Positions 10,416 to 21,505 of a DNA stretch of 64,000 nt are shown here, in pieces. Source of the stretch: Pseudo-nitzschia pungens (taxonomy: Eukaryota; Bacillariophyta; Bacillariophyceae; Bacillariales; Bacillariaceae). The stretch lies in NCBI GenBank assembly GCA_037355855.1, contig CM074761.1, forward strand, positions 4,545,346 to 4,609,345. Reading direction: 5' to 3'. Under the pieces are notes generated by a model that saw only the letters and a list, made by a program, of their open reading frames with translations, searched no databases and was not told where the DNA came from. Both the position numbers and the translations under genes were made by a program. Numbering within the stretch: the stretch's first letter is position 1; every line of letters begins with the position of its first letter.

Positions 10416-13400
10416 ATGAAACTCATAGCTACCCTCTCCGTCTGGATAGCGGTGTTGGGGGCTTTGTTGCCCCTTGATGCGAGCGCGTTCGTCCCTCCCA
10501 GCAGTTCTACGAAGAACAAGGGTCCAGTCAATACGAATGCGAACCCCAATACCAGTCCCCTTGCTGGAACGGTAACCACCAACAAAAGGCGGTCGGTATG
10601 GAGTTTGTTGTCGGAGCCAAATGACGAGGACAAGGGGAAGCCTCCCATGCCACCCCCAACGCCGCCAACTCCTGATGTCCCACCGGTTGAGAAAGCTCAA
10701 GCGGAAGAAGATTCCTCGCCCCCATCGGAAGAAACCATTGAGCAAGAGCGACCAAAAGTTGTCGTACCAGAACCACCAAAAGCGCCGCAAATGCCCAAAA
10801 TGCCGAAAATTCCTTTTCCGCAACAGCAGAACAAGCAGGTCAGTGCCAAGCCGAAGAAAGCAACGAAGGGATTGACTCCCGATGAAGAAAAGATGGCTGT
10901 GGCCTCAGGCGTGGGAGGCTTGGTCGCTGGTGCCTTCTTCGGAGTACTCCTCAATGTAGAATTCCCAAACATTGACCTATATATGTCACCATCACTAACG
11001 CCTGCGTTAGGCGCCGCCATAGTGTCGACATTTGGATATGTCCTAGGTGTAACCGACGGATTTTTAGGAAAAGTGGTTCGAACTACCCTTGGAGGCACGA
11101 CCCTTGCTGTAGGCAAAGCCATCACATCGCTTTTCGATGCGTTGGTTATCACACCAGCGAAAAACAAAGTCAAGGAAACTACGGAAGAAATCAAAGCCTT
11201 TCCTGGAAAAGTAGCTGACGAGATCAAGGCAGTTCCTGGGAAGGTCGCCGATGCTGCGGTGGAAACTGCCACCGAAATCGTGGATGAAATCAAGGCCACT
11301 CCCGGAAAGGTTGCCGACGCTGCTGTGGAGACTGCAACCGAGATCGCCCAAGAGATCAAGGCTACGCCAGGAAGAGTTGCGACGAAAACCAAACAGGCAG
11401 TGGAAGATGCAGTCGATGATACTCTCGACGCAGTGGAAGATTTTGTGGATGATGTGAAGGCAATCCCACTTAAGGCCATTTCAGAAGTTGAATCGGCTCT
11501 CGGAATATCAAAACCAGCAACACCTAGTCCTCCATTGGCTCCATCAAAGACACCAGAACCGCCCAAAGATCTTCCAGGATCTGGCACGAGTGGACAGAAG
11601 AAGAGTTTCATTCCAAGAATTGATACGTTGAAGATCCCCGAGACACCGAAGTTGGAACTTCCAAAGGTTGGGATGCCTTCCGCGAGCTCTGCTAAGCCCA
11701 AAGCAGCTCCACCGAAGAAATCTCCACCCAAGAAAGCACCACCCAAGAAAATCGAGTATACATTCCCGTCGGATACACCCTCTTCGAAAACAGATAGCGC
11801 TCCAAAGTTTGCGTTGCCCAAGATTGACATTCCGAAGCCAAAGCCAATAGCAAAGGAGGCTCCTACCTCACCAAAGAAAGATCCTCCACCACCGAAGAAA
11901 CAAGCGAGACCAACGTTCAACCTGCCGACTCTTGGTTCTTCAAAGCCCTCCCAACCCGCACCACCCAAAAAGTCTCCTCCACCACCGAAGAAACAAGCGA
12001 GACCAACGTTCAACCTGCCGACTCTTGGTTCTTCAAAGCCTTCCCAACCCACACCAACGAAAGAGGCTCCTCCCCCACCAAAGAAACAAGCGAGACCAAC
12101 GTTCAACTTGCCGACTCTTGGTTCTTCAAAGCCTTCCCAACCCACACCAACGAAAGAGGCTCCTCCCCCACCAAAGAAACAAGCGAGACCAACGTTCAAC
12201 CTGCCGACTCTTGGTGGTTCAAAGCCTTCCAAACCCGCACCGACGAAAAAGGCTCCTCCCCCACCAAAGAAACAAGCGAGACCCACGTTGAACTTACCCA
12301 ATATTGGTGCTTCGAAGCCTTCCAAGCCGGCCCCGAAGAAAAACACTCCTCCCGCACCGGAGAAACAGGCGAGACCCACGTTCAACCTGCCTAATCTTGG
12401 CGCCTCGAAGCCTTCCCAACCAGCACCAATCAAAAAGGCTCCTCCCGCACCGGAGAAACAGGCGAGACCCACGTTCAACTTACCTAATATTGGTGGTTCG
12501 GTGCCCTCCAAACCGGCCCCAACAAAGAAAGTTGAGTATAGTTTCCCGTCGGAATCACCACCAGCAAAGTCAGAAGCACCGAAATTCCAACTGCCAAAAT
12601 TTGGCGGGAGCAGCCCACCAAAGAAAGCATCAGCGCCGAAGTCAAGTGCCGCTAACCTAGCTGCAGAGGCAGCGGCGAAGAGAAAGAAAGAGGCAGAAGC
12701 AAGGGCTGAGGAAAATCGTTTAAGACAGGAGGAAGCCAATAGGAAGAAAAAGGAGGCTGCTGAAAAGGCCGAAGAACTCAAGCGTCAAAGGCAATTGGAA
12801 GCTGAGCAAAAGGCCGAACAAGCAAGGCAGGCGGCAGCGGAGCGAAAGCGCATCCAAGAACAGAAGCAGCAAGAAAAGCTAGAAGCTCAAAGGCTCGCTG
12901 CAGAAAAACGACAGCAGCAAAACGAAGAGAGAAGGAGAAAAGCAGAATTGCTTCGTGAGGAACAGGCCGCGAAAGCCAAACAATTGCAAGAAGAGAGAGC
13001 AGCCGCTGCTGAAAAAGCACAACGTCAACAAACCGCACAAAAGCCCGTGGGTCAAGTCAAAACCAGACGAACAATTTCCCTCGGAAATATTTTCGGTGGC
13101 AGCGATACGACAGAAAATGAGGTCAAGGTCGATGTATCGACGTCGAAAGTGAGTGCACCTCCAGGAGTCCCAGTTATGTCAAACTGGAAACAGAATGCAG
13201 ATGGATCAATCAGTGGAAAAATATCAGGATCTCCGAGTTTCAAGGACGGGCAGTCCATCACCACTTCAGCTGTGCCGCAAGGGGCAACTAGCAATAGCGT
13301 TGTCAGAACCTCTTCTGGTTCAAGGTGAGTTGTTTCATTTCCATTTTCAATTTTACGTTTCTTGCCTTTTTCGTTAAGCTGAAATTTTGTTATTTTTACC

Positions 13401-14244
13401 CAACCCGATGTCGGAACTTCACTTTACGCCCACAAGTTACTTTTTGGAGGAAGAACAAAAGTCCAGTGGATTTGGTTTTGGTTTTGGATCCAAGAAAGCA
13501 TCAAAACCTGATACAACTTCATCTCCTCCTCAGCAGAAGCAAGTTTCTAAGGGACCATCTCCTGCTGAAAAGGCAAAGGAAGCGGCAGAAGCGCGACGCA
13601 AAGTCGCTGAGGAGAAAAGAGCTGCAGCGGTGGCTGCTGCGGAGGAGAGTAAAGCAAAGGCTGCGGCCGCGGCAGAAGCTAAGAGACAAGCGGAGGAAGC
13701 AAGAAAAGCTAAGGCTGCGGCCCAAGCTGAACAAAGAAGAGTAGCAGCAGAAGCAAAGAGACAAGCTGAGGAAGCAAGAAAGGCAAAAGCAGCAGCTCAG
13801 GCTGAACGAAGAAGAGCTGCGGCAGAGGCAAAGAGACAAGCCCAGCAGGCAAGAAAGGCAAAAGCACCTGTATCGCCAGCTGTAAAACAGCCACCAAAAG
13901 GTGCGCCTCGATCAACTTTCACGCTTTTTGGTCGTGGAAGTGCAACGAGTCCACCTCCTCCTCCTCCTAAGCAAGCTGCGAAACCCGCCCCTAAATTTAA
14001 GGCTCCTGCGAAAAAACCTCCAGTGAAGAAGGCTACCTCTCCCAGAGCAAAGGTGGCTCCGAAGGGAGTGCCGACAATGAGTCGGTGGAAGATGAATTCT
14101 GATGGTTCTATCAGTGGAAATATTTCTGGATCGCCCAACTTTAAAGATGGGCAACAAGTTACAACAAGCATGATTACGAAAGGAAGGATAGATCAGGGGG
14201 AAGTTGTAACAACAGGAAGTGGTTCACAATACTTTTTGGCATAG
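10416..14244 (+). CDS. Plastid-targeted Pro/Lys-repeat and coiled-coil protein
   Basis: The exons are 10416-13324 and 13437-14244, with a 112-nt intron (GTGAGT...CACAAG). The product is 1238 aa. The N terminus is a signal peptide ending DASA-FVPPSSS, the diatom plastid entry motif, so import into the plastid is inferred. Two hydrophobic stretches (about residues 165-235, GVGGLVAGAFFGVLLN and following) could form a membrane hairpin. Next come four repeats of the type EIKATPGKVADAAVETATEI. After these are seven copies of a 31-residue Pro/Lys unit containing KQARPTFNLPTLG, bracketed by EYTFPSD and EYSFPSE. Two Ala/Glu/Lys/Arg coiled-coil blocks follow. A motif with W-K-x-N-x-DGSISG ends each exon region, and the intron falls inside the first copy. 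Function unknown; possibly a structural protein of a plastid membrane. Confidence 0.82.
11870..12535 (+). repeat. Coding tandem repeat, 93-nt unit, seven copies
   Basis: Seven near-copies encode a 31-residue unit around KQARPTFNLP, spaced by Pro/Lys runs. Copies 2-4 are almost identical at the nucleotide level, so recent expansion or conversion is likely. The antisense strand is also open, because Pro, Lys and Gly-type codons give no stops. Confidence 0.85.
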
Positions 14245-15584
14245 GTCTCTCTAATGAAGTTTTTGATACTTAAAAATAATGAATGGATACAACAGTATTA
14301 ATATTATTCCTTTGTACATCAGTGCATTTCACATTCCTAAACTACTTTTCCCTATCTTGAAGCACCGTCATGGTTAGGGTTGAGTGACATACCATGCTAA
14401 CCGTTTGAAGCGTTAAATGGGTTGAACGCGGCGGATGTTTTCATACAAGCATGATAACAGTTTGAATAGCAACTGTCAATTTTGAGGCCAAGCTTTAGTA
14501 TCAAATTTATTTCCGCGAAGTACCGTCCTCAAAGTATAGGGCAACTGTGAGGAACTGTGAGGAACTGTGAGGATCAAGTCCATTCTTACCGTATTGGCAG
14601 TGAGTAGAGGTATTGTGAAAGGGACCAATTGCTCCAGCACCAAGCATGATTTGATGTTCTATTTATGTTAAAGTCGATTTTCCCTTTTACATCAATCTTC
14701 ATGATTGAAGAACTGACAGATCAGCATGCTGAATTCAGTGGAACACACACCATCAGCCAATGTTCCGGTCTTGCACTGATATCCAATTTGGTGGGACCAT
14801 TCATTGAGAGGATATCATGTTTCGTACTACTAGATAATGCTGGGGGAAAGGGTGCTAGAATGCTGGCTTTCAAATCGTTCCACAAGCTGACTCTCCAGTC
14901 ATCTGCAATCAGAGTAAAAGCACGATTATGCTGTGACGCCTTGTAAATTCACCTCAATTCTTCTTGAACGCAACTTACCCATGTCCGCAACACGTTAAAC
15001 ATTCCAATGAACATCACACGAGGAGTAATAATAGTACCGTACTACTTCGTAGTAGTCCTAACCTTAGTTATTTGTAGTATTTTTCGCGATCATGATGAAT
15101 TTTGGTGTGCGATTCGTGGTTCAGAATGAATCAATCAATCAAAATCATCATTGCACACCAAACATCATCACAGTTCGAGTTTGTTGAGAAAGGAAAAACG
15201 AGTGATGTGGAACAATGGATGTTCGTGTTTCTTGTTCTTGTTCTTAAAATTAAAATTCTCCCTCATTTTGAATTATTTTTTAAGTCTTACTCGTACGCGT
15301 AACCTTACGAGAATACGAGAACACAACTTACCGTTAACCTTCCGGCATGTCCCCATTAAATCCAGCTCGTTTCGTATCAGTCAAATACGCATCACCAACA
15401 CAAAGTGATTGCCCTCCGACTCGTACACGTACCGAAATAGGAGGCGTCAAACTAACTCCGACGGAAGAATAAATCGCATTTATGGAAGACTCTTTGCGAC
15501 AGCGTCGAAGCCTTTTTACTCTGCGTGACGAGCAGTTTCCAATTTGATGAAGGAAGTGTTGTAAACCTGAGAAATTCATTCACA
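14245..15584. other. Intergenic region, no gene recognised
   Basis: The stretch begins with the 3' flank of the plastid repeat protein and ends with the promoter of the Smr-UIM gene. A decamer ending AACTGTGA is repeated three times at 14541-14572. The remaining ORFs are short, with no conserved features. Confidence 0.5.
14541..14572. repeat. Three tandem copies of a decamer (core AACTGTGA)
   Basis: Three consecutive 10-nt units are read directly in the intergenic DNA after the plastid repeat protein. No function is suggested. Confidence 0.85.
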
Positions 15585-16630
15585 ATGTCGGGAACGGGAC
15601 CAACCATCGATCAACGAGATGTGATGCCTAGCCTTGATCTACATGGTTGCAAAAAAGACGTGGCTGTATCTAGAACTACTATATTCCTAGATGAAACATG
15701 CCGAAAAAACAATGCTAAAAATCGGTGGGTGAGAATCATTACGGGGAGTGGAGCTCACAGTCCTGATGGCCGTAAGTATTTTCGTCGTTGATTTTCTGTC
15801 TGGACTTTCACCGACATCCTACGTCGTCGATCTTTTTAATCCTTGCTTTCGTCTAATCGTTGTATCATCGTATTTTTTCCCTGTGAATTGGCATCAATGC
15901 AAAAAAATTCTTTGCGGCTTGGTATGATAATATTATGGCACATTTAGCTGTCCTAAGGGGTGCCATCAAAGCACTTCTGCAAAAACGAGAAATGGAATTT
16001 CGTATGACGGAAGGTAAAGGAGGCTTTTTGGTGAATGCGGTATCAGGAATCGTTTTGTATGATCCACCACAGCCAACAGATTCGAAGATCGTTGTGGCTC
16101 CGAATTGGTCCTCCCGGTCCGCCAACAATGTGATAACACGGATCATTGCGGAAGGAACAAAAGAGAACAATAAGGAACTGAAGAAGAATTTCCACAACAG
16201 GGCCAATGAGAAGGCGGCAATGGACAAGGCATTAGCAAAGTCTCTGGAAGAAACGAGGAAGAGGAACGAAGAGGAAAAAGACGCGAACGAGCAACTCGAG
16301 AGAGCGTTGGGACTTTCCCTGTTGGACGAACAAGAGGAAGAAAACGCGAACGAGCAACTCGAGAGAGCATTGAGTCTTTCCCGGTTGGACGAACTGAGGG
16401 AAAGAGAAGAAGAAGAAGCACGTATCGAAGAAGCCTTAGAGAATTCAAAACGAGAACTGATTGAGCAATCAACAGATGAAGAGGAGCAAATAAGGAGAGC
16501 GATAGAAGAAAGCATGCTTGAGGAAGAAAAGATGATGATTCTGCGCGAATCCATTTCGTCACACAGCCATAGCTCGCAGGAGGACGAAGAGTTACTGGAA
16601 GTCTTGGAGCGTTCGGTTACCGAGTTTTAA
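15585..16630 (+). CDS. Smr-domain nuclease fused to tandem ubiquitin-interacting motifs
   Basis: The exons are 15585-15771 and 15948-16630, with a 176-nt intron (GTAAGT...ATTTAG). The product is 289 aa. The start is the first ATG (ACAATG); the upstream in-frame GTG is not credible. Residues 15-95 form an Smr domain: SLDLHG (17-21 is LDLHG), VRIITGSGAHSPDG, then VLRGAIKALL after the splice. LDxH and GxGxHS are the motifs linked to endonuclease activity in Smr proteins. From residue 150 to the end there are five ubiquitin-interacting motifs of the form hydrophobic-x-x-Ala-x-x-x-Ser, with key Ala/Ser at 157/161, 182/186, 203/207, 225/229 and 247/251, plus a degenerate sixth near 278-285. Yeast Cue2 and animal NONU-1/N4BP2 pair Smr with CUE ubiquitin binders to cleave mRNA on collided ribosomes. 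A similar role is inferred here. Confidence 0.87.
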
Positions 16631-16844
16631 GGGTGAATTTTGCACGGGGCAAAAATCACGGCATCTCTCCGAATGGAAACCTCTATTGGCTAATTTCTAA
16701 ATGACGACACAGATCTGTTCGTTGAATCGTTTTGTTGACCAATTACAAATTTGTGATTCACTGATTGCAGTCTAGTAGTTAGATTCAATCGATAGCTTTA
16801 CGCAATGTCGACCCGATTTTCATCCGTACATTTTTTCGATGGAT

Positions 16845-17675
16845 CTATTTCAGAGCCGCTTCCAGATCGTCTTTGCTCGGATAAAGATCGTCGAATGCTG
16901 CCTTGAAATCCGCGGCTGTTTTTCCTCCCGGTGCAGCCTCCTTCACAGAGTCCTCGATCTTCTTAGCAGCAGCCAACGCACTCGCCTTTCTGTCCTCGAA
17001 TCCAGGGATCAACCTACTTTGTGCGGAATGGATCATGTCGTTCTCCTTTTTCAATCCAAAGAGAGCGTCTGTTTTCGCGAGACCAAACTCGTAGCCAATA
17101 ATTTTCACGGCATCCCACCACTCTCCTTCGCCCATTTCCAAACGGACCTGATCGGCGTATGTCCAATTCATCAAATCGTCTTTGGTTTTGGGGGCTCCCT
17201 TCGGATGGGTGTTGTTTGCAATCCTGTGCAATACCTGGTAGGCCTCTACGTCTTTGAGTTGTTCCGAAGGTTCGTTGATGATCTCTGCGGCCTTTTCCTT
17301 GCCGTGTTTGTCTTCCATTTCCTTCAGGTATTCGTTGTATTTGGCAACTCCGATCGTCGTTCGGACCTTTTCGGTCGCATCGACCTTGAATTGAGCCATG
17401 CATCTCAAGAGATCGAGTCCGAGATCATCACAAGCCTAAACGTATTCGCGTGCGGCAGCGGCAGCGACAGTGGCAGCGGAGGAATTGCATCATCAGATTC
17501 TTTGTTGGCAAATTCTATGCTTCCAATTCAAGGATTTTTGTCTGTTCCTTACCTTTCCTCCCTTTCGACACTCTCTCAGAGTCAAAACATCCGCCTTGCA
17601 AGGAACGGAGTCGTTGACTTCTTCATCGTTTTGAATGAGGCCTTCGATGTGTTTGAATAGTTTGTTGAACGCCAT
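16845..17675 (-). CDS. Twin-CX9C mitochondrial-type protein with long C-terminal domain
   Basis: The exons are 17675-17553 and 17435-16845, with a 117-nt intron (GTAAGG...CGTTTAG). The product is 237 aa. Splicing brings together CKADVLTLREC (Cys26, Cys36) and CDDLGLDLLRC (Cys43, Cys53). This is a textbook twin CX9C hairpin with a six-residue turn; each half alone would not reveal it. Such proteins are oxidised by Mia40/Erv1 in the mitochondrial intermembrane space or serve in respiratory-complex subunits. About 180 mostly helical, charged residues follow, including WTYADQVRLEMGEGEWWDAV. I do not recognise that part. It could be a lineage-specific subunit of complex I or ATP synthase. The ATG at 17675 is preferred because the helix MAFNKLFKHIEGL starts there. 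It converges on the Smr-UIM gene, 214 bp away. Confidence 0.8.
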
Positions 17676-19243
17676 TTTTGGTAGTTCTGTGACCAATCAG
17701 TCCTGTTGCAAAGGGTTAAATAGCTGGCCGTTTTGTTTCCTGGATGAACACACACAGACACACACCGATGCAACCTCGCTTCGTGCCGCAACCGTTGATG
17801 CTTGTGTTAGCGAAGTTGTTGGATTGATTCCGTAAGGTTATTGCGTGCGGTGCGATGCGATGCGTTACAGTACCGGTAGGACAACAAGTGCCGTACGGTA
17901 CGGGACAATCCTCGTAATTACGGTCTGCTTTAAAAAGCAGTTTTCGTTCCGGAGTTAGGTTGGAATGCAGGGTATGCACTGGTATGTACTGGTACCGGTA
18001 GGCCGCTGAGAAGTTGCTTTGTGCATCGGCATGTACCAGTACTACGAAGTAGAAGTACTTACCATGGATACCTTACATAAAGAACTCGCAGAAACGATGG
18101 CGGCCTCGGGAAAGTAAGAAGATTTAGGGGTTGTCTGTACCGGTAGTCATACCGCTACCTTCGTTCAAAAATCACTTCTGTCGAAAAAATTATCCTAAAC
18201 CAACAACAAGGGAAGGTTGAGCTCGAGGACAGTGCGATGCTCTCTCAACCAACAGTCATCATCAACACCATGCGATATGAAACGGTGCATTCGAAGACGG
18301 AATTACCGGTGCATCATACAGTAAGCGATTTGTGGTCTGTTCACTGCGCAAATAATTGGTTCAATGAATAGAACAAGAAGAAGTAAGGCTTAGTTCAGAC
18401 GAGTAAGCAAAAAAAATCATCAAAAACCATCTATTACTACTAGTAGTAGTGCTACTCCCTGTCTGTAGTATCTCAAAACATCTCTGATTGATCATCAATC
18501 ACTAGAGTTTTTCTTCCTGTTTCTGCTCAAGGTATTGCTGATTAATGGATCATCACCAGGTATTGGGAAGGTAGTAGTAAGCAGATCGTTAGAAAAAGTA
18601 GAAAACATTGTACGTGTACCTACTAATAAAATTATTGCTTTATGAATGACAACACCTTAAGTTCTGTTCAAACAACACAAATGAATAATATGGCAGCAAT
18701 TTTTAATTCAAATGTGCAATTGAAAGCATTGATGATTGTTTCGACACAGCATGTTCATAGAGAACTTTGCATTTGTTTCTCGTACACATGCTGAAACAAG
18801 TTGTTGATCACTTTTCTTGACGGTTGTCACACAGTCACTCATGTTCCTGTGGTCAGTTATGCCAAGGGCAACGCCGATGAACATAAAGATGCTACACTAA
18901 ATGATGAATGAAAATACGTCGTGTGGCATGCGACAACCTTTCGCAATAAACCCGTGCAAGTCCACTTTTCGTTGATGGAAAGCGATTATAATATGCGTGT
19001 TATTCAGCTACGTAGGAATGTTTGTCGGCAATGACACACGAGTCAATCTCAAGGTGTCGGTTGTTTTGTAATCAACCGAGACGAGAATCTTTAATATTTC
19101 GAAGAGCACGAACGACAGCGTTGCGAAATCCATTCTCCCATGAAACACCTGGGACACCGGCGTCTCTCTCGATGCAAGGCTTCCGACCATCCCAGAATAA
19201 CTAATAGGAAAATCTACGTAACCATATTAGTGGGGTTTACTGT
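17676..19243. other. Intergenic region, no gene recognised
   Basis: This region lies between the twin-CX9C promoter and the 3' end of RPS18. A run of GCGATGC words is present near 17,845-17,870, and CTAGTA triplet clusters occur near 18,435. No ORF looks conserved. Confidence 0.5.
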
Positions 19244-19849
19244 CTATTTGCGGCGTCCAGTTGAGCATGTGTGTTGTCCACGGACTCGGATTCCCCACCA
19301 GTGGCGCAAACCACGGTGAGCACGGATTTTCTTAAGGCGTTCAATATCATCACGGAGTTTGGCGTCGACGTTCTGGGCAAAGACTTGGATGTACTTTCCG
19401 GTCTTGAAATCCTTTTGTCTGTTCAAGAACCAAAGGGGAATCTTGAACTGTCTGGGGTTTTGGATAATAGCAACGAGCTTTTCGATTTCATCGGCAGTGA
19501 GTTCACCAGCTCGCTTGTTTACATCGATTTCGGCCTTTTTACAGATCAAATCGGTGAATCGGCGACCAAGACCCTTAATTTTAGTCAAACCGAAAACAAC
19601 ATTTCTCTTTCCCGCAACGTTAGTATTGAGAATACGAAGAATGTGCTGAAATTCAGCTCCTTGCATCAACGAAGTAGACCTGGTATGACAATTTAGTTAA
19701 CGAGAAGATTGAGTGCAACGTGAGTTTAGGCATAACGTTTCTGCCAGAAAGGTGAACTCTCCGCTCCGCAGTCCAGACGCAATTCGTCTATCAGTAACAT
19801 GGTCTACACCCTACCGACAGTATATTCTTGCTCCTTTCACTACTCACAT
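19244..19849 (-). CDS. RPS18: 40S ribosomal protein S18 (uS13), start codon split by an intron
   Basis: The main exon 19679-19244 encodes [70 protein letters not shown] and HTCSTGRRK. This is unmistakably eukaryotic uS13, a head protein of the small ribosomal subunit. The frame has no family-like ATG upstream. A strong donor (AAGAT-GTGAGT, exon end 19848) and an acceptor (ATACCAG, exon start 19679) enclose a 168-nt intron. Their joining creates AT-G followed by TCTACTTCG, giving [16 protein letters not shown] and 145 aa in total. The initiator codon is therefore divided 2+1 by the intron. An internal ATG at 19666 is the alternative start if the splice is wrong. Introns at or near the start codon are frequent in ribosomal-protein genes. 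Confidence 0.93.
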
Positions 19850-21505
19850 CTTGGTTGCTGTTTATTGTTGCTATTATTGTCCCAACTGTAGCGTCTTCGT
19901 CCGGTCTCGTGAAGCTGTTGATGAGCGGAATGGTGGAATGAGCCTCGACTGCCAAAAAGTTGCTCTCGTCCCAATTTTAGTAAGAGGTAACGAATCTGTA
20001 AGGTAAGCAAGTGTACTATACAAGGTACAGTCATACCTTGAAGTTATTCGGTCCGGCTCGGACAATGGATGTACGTTAAGGTTACCGGTACGTACCGGTA
20101 ATGCCGGTAATCAGGGCTTAAATACGAGTACATAAGGCTACCACTACAAGTACCCGCAACGTACATGCGTGTTACAAGTAAAAGTGTACGGTAGATCATT
20201 CTCTCAATCAAGAACAAAAGAGGGAAAAAATACGAAGTTACTACGGTATGGAAGGTAAGTTACTAACGAACCTTACCAGGTAATTTGACTCTTACCGGTT
20301 CCTGGTACACGTGCCGATAAGGTTTACGGAATACACCAGCAATATTTTTTCAGAAGATCTTAAGATTAAGATTACCCTGTATCAACTTCGCATCTCTGTC
20401 CGACGTCGTAGTTGTAGCAGTTGTAAGACTTACTCGTAGTAGGGCAGTTGGTTTGGAAAAACTAACTTCCTTTTTTGATTTTGAGAGGAATACTCACACC
20501 AGTGAGTAAAGGAAGGTTCTTGCTCTTTTGATCGAACAAGAAACACTCTTCGTCATCAGTATGTGAATGCTGATTACTAGTACTCGTAGAGCTTCCCTTG
20601 TTGTTCTAGCCCAAACAGGCCGAATTGCTGACGAAAATCACATACTACCATCCCAGGATTCAATAGCCCATTCTTTGAATCATTTGCGATAGATGCACGC
20701 TTTCTGCAGAATGACACCATTTCAACAGACAGCATTTGTGATGATTTATTTTTGACATATCAACAAACATGGAGCTCAAGTTACTAGAGTAGTAGACCAG
20801 TACTGCTGCTGGTGGTGGTAGCACCAACCTCCCCATCTAATTGTGAACGTACGCCTCGCAACATTATGCTTGCACCAACGTGCAAAGTGCAGTAGGACTG
20901 TGCCATCTGACAACATGATACCTATTGTAAATCATTCTTTCAGTCTAAGAAACAACAATTGAATAAAAGAATAAGAATAAGTTCTGGCGTCTTCAAAATC
21001 AAAGCTCAGAATACAGTTACTTACTACTATTAAGAATACTTCACAATCTTGTTTGCAATGAGAATTGAATAGGATTCAGATTTCTAATTCGTCTTTCGCA
21101 ACAGCTAGAGCTTCCGTAGCCGTAGGGCATAAAATATCGAAGAAATGCAGCCTCAGGTAAATTTTTGTTTGTATTTTTGGAGCACCAGTATCATCGTAGG
21201 AAAAAGTAATCATACAGTTTATAAGAATGAAGATAAGATTGTCAATCGCAAACGTTATTTGTGGCACATGTTTTGTTATTGGTGTGCCGTCGCTGTATCT
21301 CGCTGTTTCTTAAGAATCGATAATGTTCATAATATGAATTTACCAAGCAGTACCAGTACTGGTTGGTAGGAGAGTATCGTAAATTGTGATGGGGGTCGTG
21401 GTGGTTGTTTTTTTCCCTTGTTGCTATTATTCTTCCCCGTCCACCTGCGACAACATATGTGTCGTCTGCCTCAACGCAATCAATTCATGAAAGTGTCAAT
21501 ACCCT
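19850..21505. other. Intergenic region rich in short GTAC/ACCGGT words
   Basis: No gene is recognised. The proximal part is the RPS18 promoter. From about 20,065 to 20,360 there is a dense run of TAAGGTTACCGG, TACGTACCGGTA and related words. The distal part leads to the 3' end of the HSF gene. Confidence 0.5.

Noticed and set aside
10697..12781. Minus-strand open frame of 694 codons
   Set aside because: It is antisense to the Pro/Lys repeat of the plastid-targeted protein. The Gly/Phe-rich translation follows from the complementary codons.
16839..17660. Plus-strand frame of 273 codons
   Set aside because: It covers the twin-CX9C gene in antisense, intron included. No conserved feature.
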